Assembly: GCF_029945685.1 (NCBI RefSeq)
Contig: NZ_JAQSDA010000003.1
Span: 278,468-342,467 of the forward strand
Length of the DNA stretch: 64,000 nt
Source of the DNA: Polaromonas sp.
GTDB lineage: Bacteria; Pseudomonadota; Gammaproteobacteria; Burkholderiales; Burkholderiaceae_C
Reading direction: 5' to 3'
Translations under genes and position numbers: made by a program
The notes under the pieces: model-generated
Database searches by the model: none
Seen by the model: the letters and a program-made list of their open reading frames with translations, nothing else
Told to the model about the DNA's origin: nothing
Part shown: one piece after another, positions 63,471 through 64,000 of the stretch
Layout of the letters: every line of letters starts with the position of its first letter
How positions within the stretch are numbered: position 1 is the first letter of the stretch

Positions 63471-63525
63471 AAGTGGCTGTAGCCCTTGTTCCATGAGCGC
63501 AAGAAGCTATTGAATTAATAGCGTT
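63471..63525 (+). repeat. R1 repeat (intergenic copy)
   Basis: AAGTGGCTGTAGCCCTTG, GAGCGCAAGAAGCTATTG and TTAATAGCG. It resembles the 31464 copy closely over its left half. It lies upstream of the YqiA-like gene. Confidence 0.85.
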
Positions 63526-63556
63526 ATGTTGCGCCGTTCGGGTTGAGCTTGTCGAC

Positions 63557-63988
63557 GCCTGTACAAGTTTTGGCCTTGGTGGGTTTGCCAGCAAGCCGGG
63601 GGTTGCCCGGCGGCAACTCACTTTCTTTTTGCGTCGCCAAAAAGAAAGTAAGCAAAGAAAAAGGCGACCCGATGGTCTGGGTCCCCTACGCTGCGCTTCG
63701 GGGCAACCTGCGCGGCTCGACTCCGGCGGGGGTCGGCAGAACTCGCTACGCTCGGACAACTGCCGCCCTGATCCCGCCTCCGTCTGCGCTGCTCGGCCCA
63801 GCCCGACGGGAGGTGAACAAATGCGGGAACGGATGCAGATACGGGGAGACATGAATGACGCGCGGGGCGCGTCATGTCGGTCTTACGCGGCCGTGATGTT
63901 TGCACGTGGCAGCAGCACACGCGGCCAAATGAAGCTCCCCGCCATCGCCCAGCGGGGCGAGGGAGGGGCGGGGGGAGGGAGTGGGGAG
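63557..63988 (+). repeat. R3 long dispersed repeat, copy 3 (longest)
   Basis: Starts GCCTGTACAAG, has CTTTCTTTTTGCG / CAAAAAGAAAG arms (a ~12-bp hairpin), AAAAGGCGACCCGATGGTCT, GTGATGTTTGCACGTGGCAG and ends GGGAGTGGGGA. Compared with 54299-54632 it carries about 100 nt more in the middle. The stretch 63397-64000 holds no gene. Confidence 0.8.
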
Positions 63989-64000
63989 TTGCGCCTACTG

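Noticed and set aside
1..64000. CRISPR arrays, insertion sequences, prophage genes, tRNA genes, toxin-antitoxin or defence islands
   Set aside because: Read on both strands; none of the expected repeats, transposases, cloverleaf-type TTCGA boxes or defence domains was seen. The window is core chromosome with dispersed short repeats.

Overview
This 64 kb window is a chromosomal segment of a GC-rich betaproteobacterium, most likely a member of the Comamonadaceae (Polaromonas-like). The reasons are the ATGA-overlapped mra/mur/fts cluster ending in ftsZ-lpxC, the pairing of a COG0523 GTPase gene with a dksA whose product lacks most zinc cysteines, the Bug-type solute-binding protein, and families of short dispersed repeats I associate with this group. 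No phage, plasmid, insertion sequence, CRISPR array or tRNA gene is visible.

Layout. 1-3199 (minus) holds most of a branched-chain amino-acid ABC transporter (livH-M-G-F; livF runs off the left edge). Divergent from it is a three-gene acyl-CoA type operon: an AtuA-like protein split into two ORFs, then an enoyl-CoA hydratase. 5963-9444 has a YciA-like thioesterase, an Atm1-type ABC exporter and a LysR regulator. 9445-13071 is a glutamate/aspartate ABC transporter (gltIJKL) behind a sigma-54-like promoter. 13359-17430 carries rnk, pyrC, a NYN-LOTUS protein, a DUF3025 protein and htpX. 17530-25470 carries a FAD-dependent oxidoreductase, rnpB (RNase P RNA), a Nudix/metallo-beta-lactamase fusion, a Bug protein, a more AT-rich GNAT gene with integron-cassette-like edges, a MltB-type transglycosylase and a carboxymuconolactone decarboxylase-family protein. 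25552-28185 is dapF-DUF484-xerC. 28430-36057 has a 7TM/degenerate-GGDEF protein, rlmI, a His-rich COG0523 GTPase, a dksA with a very long basic tail, and a STAS-domain protein.

36058-55625 is the division and cell-wall cluster mraZ-rsmH-ftsL-ftsI-murE-murF-mraY-murD-ftsW-(66-codon ORF)-murG-murC-ddlB-ftsQ-ftsA-ftsZ-lpxC. It is driven from an AT-rich promoter region with GTG motifs spaced exactly 10 bp apart (MraZ boxes). Most internal junctions overlap by 1 to 8 bases, so translation is probably coupled. Downstream lie a 58-aa membrane protein gene, ruvC, and a long minus-strand block: YqiA-like hydrolase, RNase II-family nuclease, TonB-like protein, aroE, mtgA, plsC-like acyltransferase, cdsA-like cytidylyltransferase.

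The most unusual signal is a ~50-nt repeat family, called R1 here, with about ten copies. Five lie between genes and five lie inside or at the ends of essential or conserved genes (DUF3025, dapF, murG, murC, aroE). In murG, murC and aroE an identical 17-base core is read in the same frame and gives the same peptide (LLQKTE-like). One copy forms the murC/ddlB junction, and another sits directly upstream of the rnpB promoter. The pattern resembles the peptide-coding palindromic elements of Rickettsia. Two further repeat families (R2, ~100 nt, abutting stop codons; and R3, ~340-430 nt) and several leaderless-type promoters are also described.
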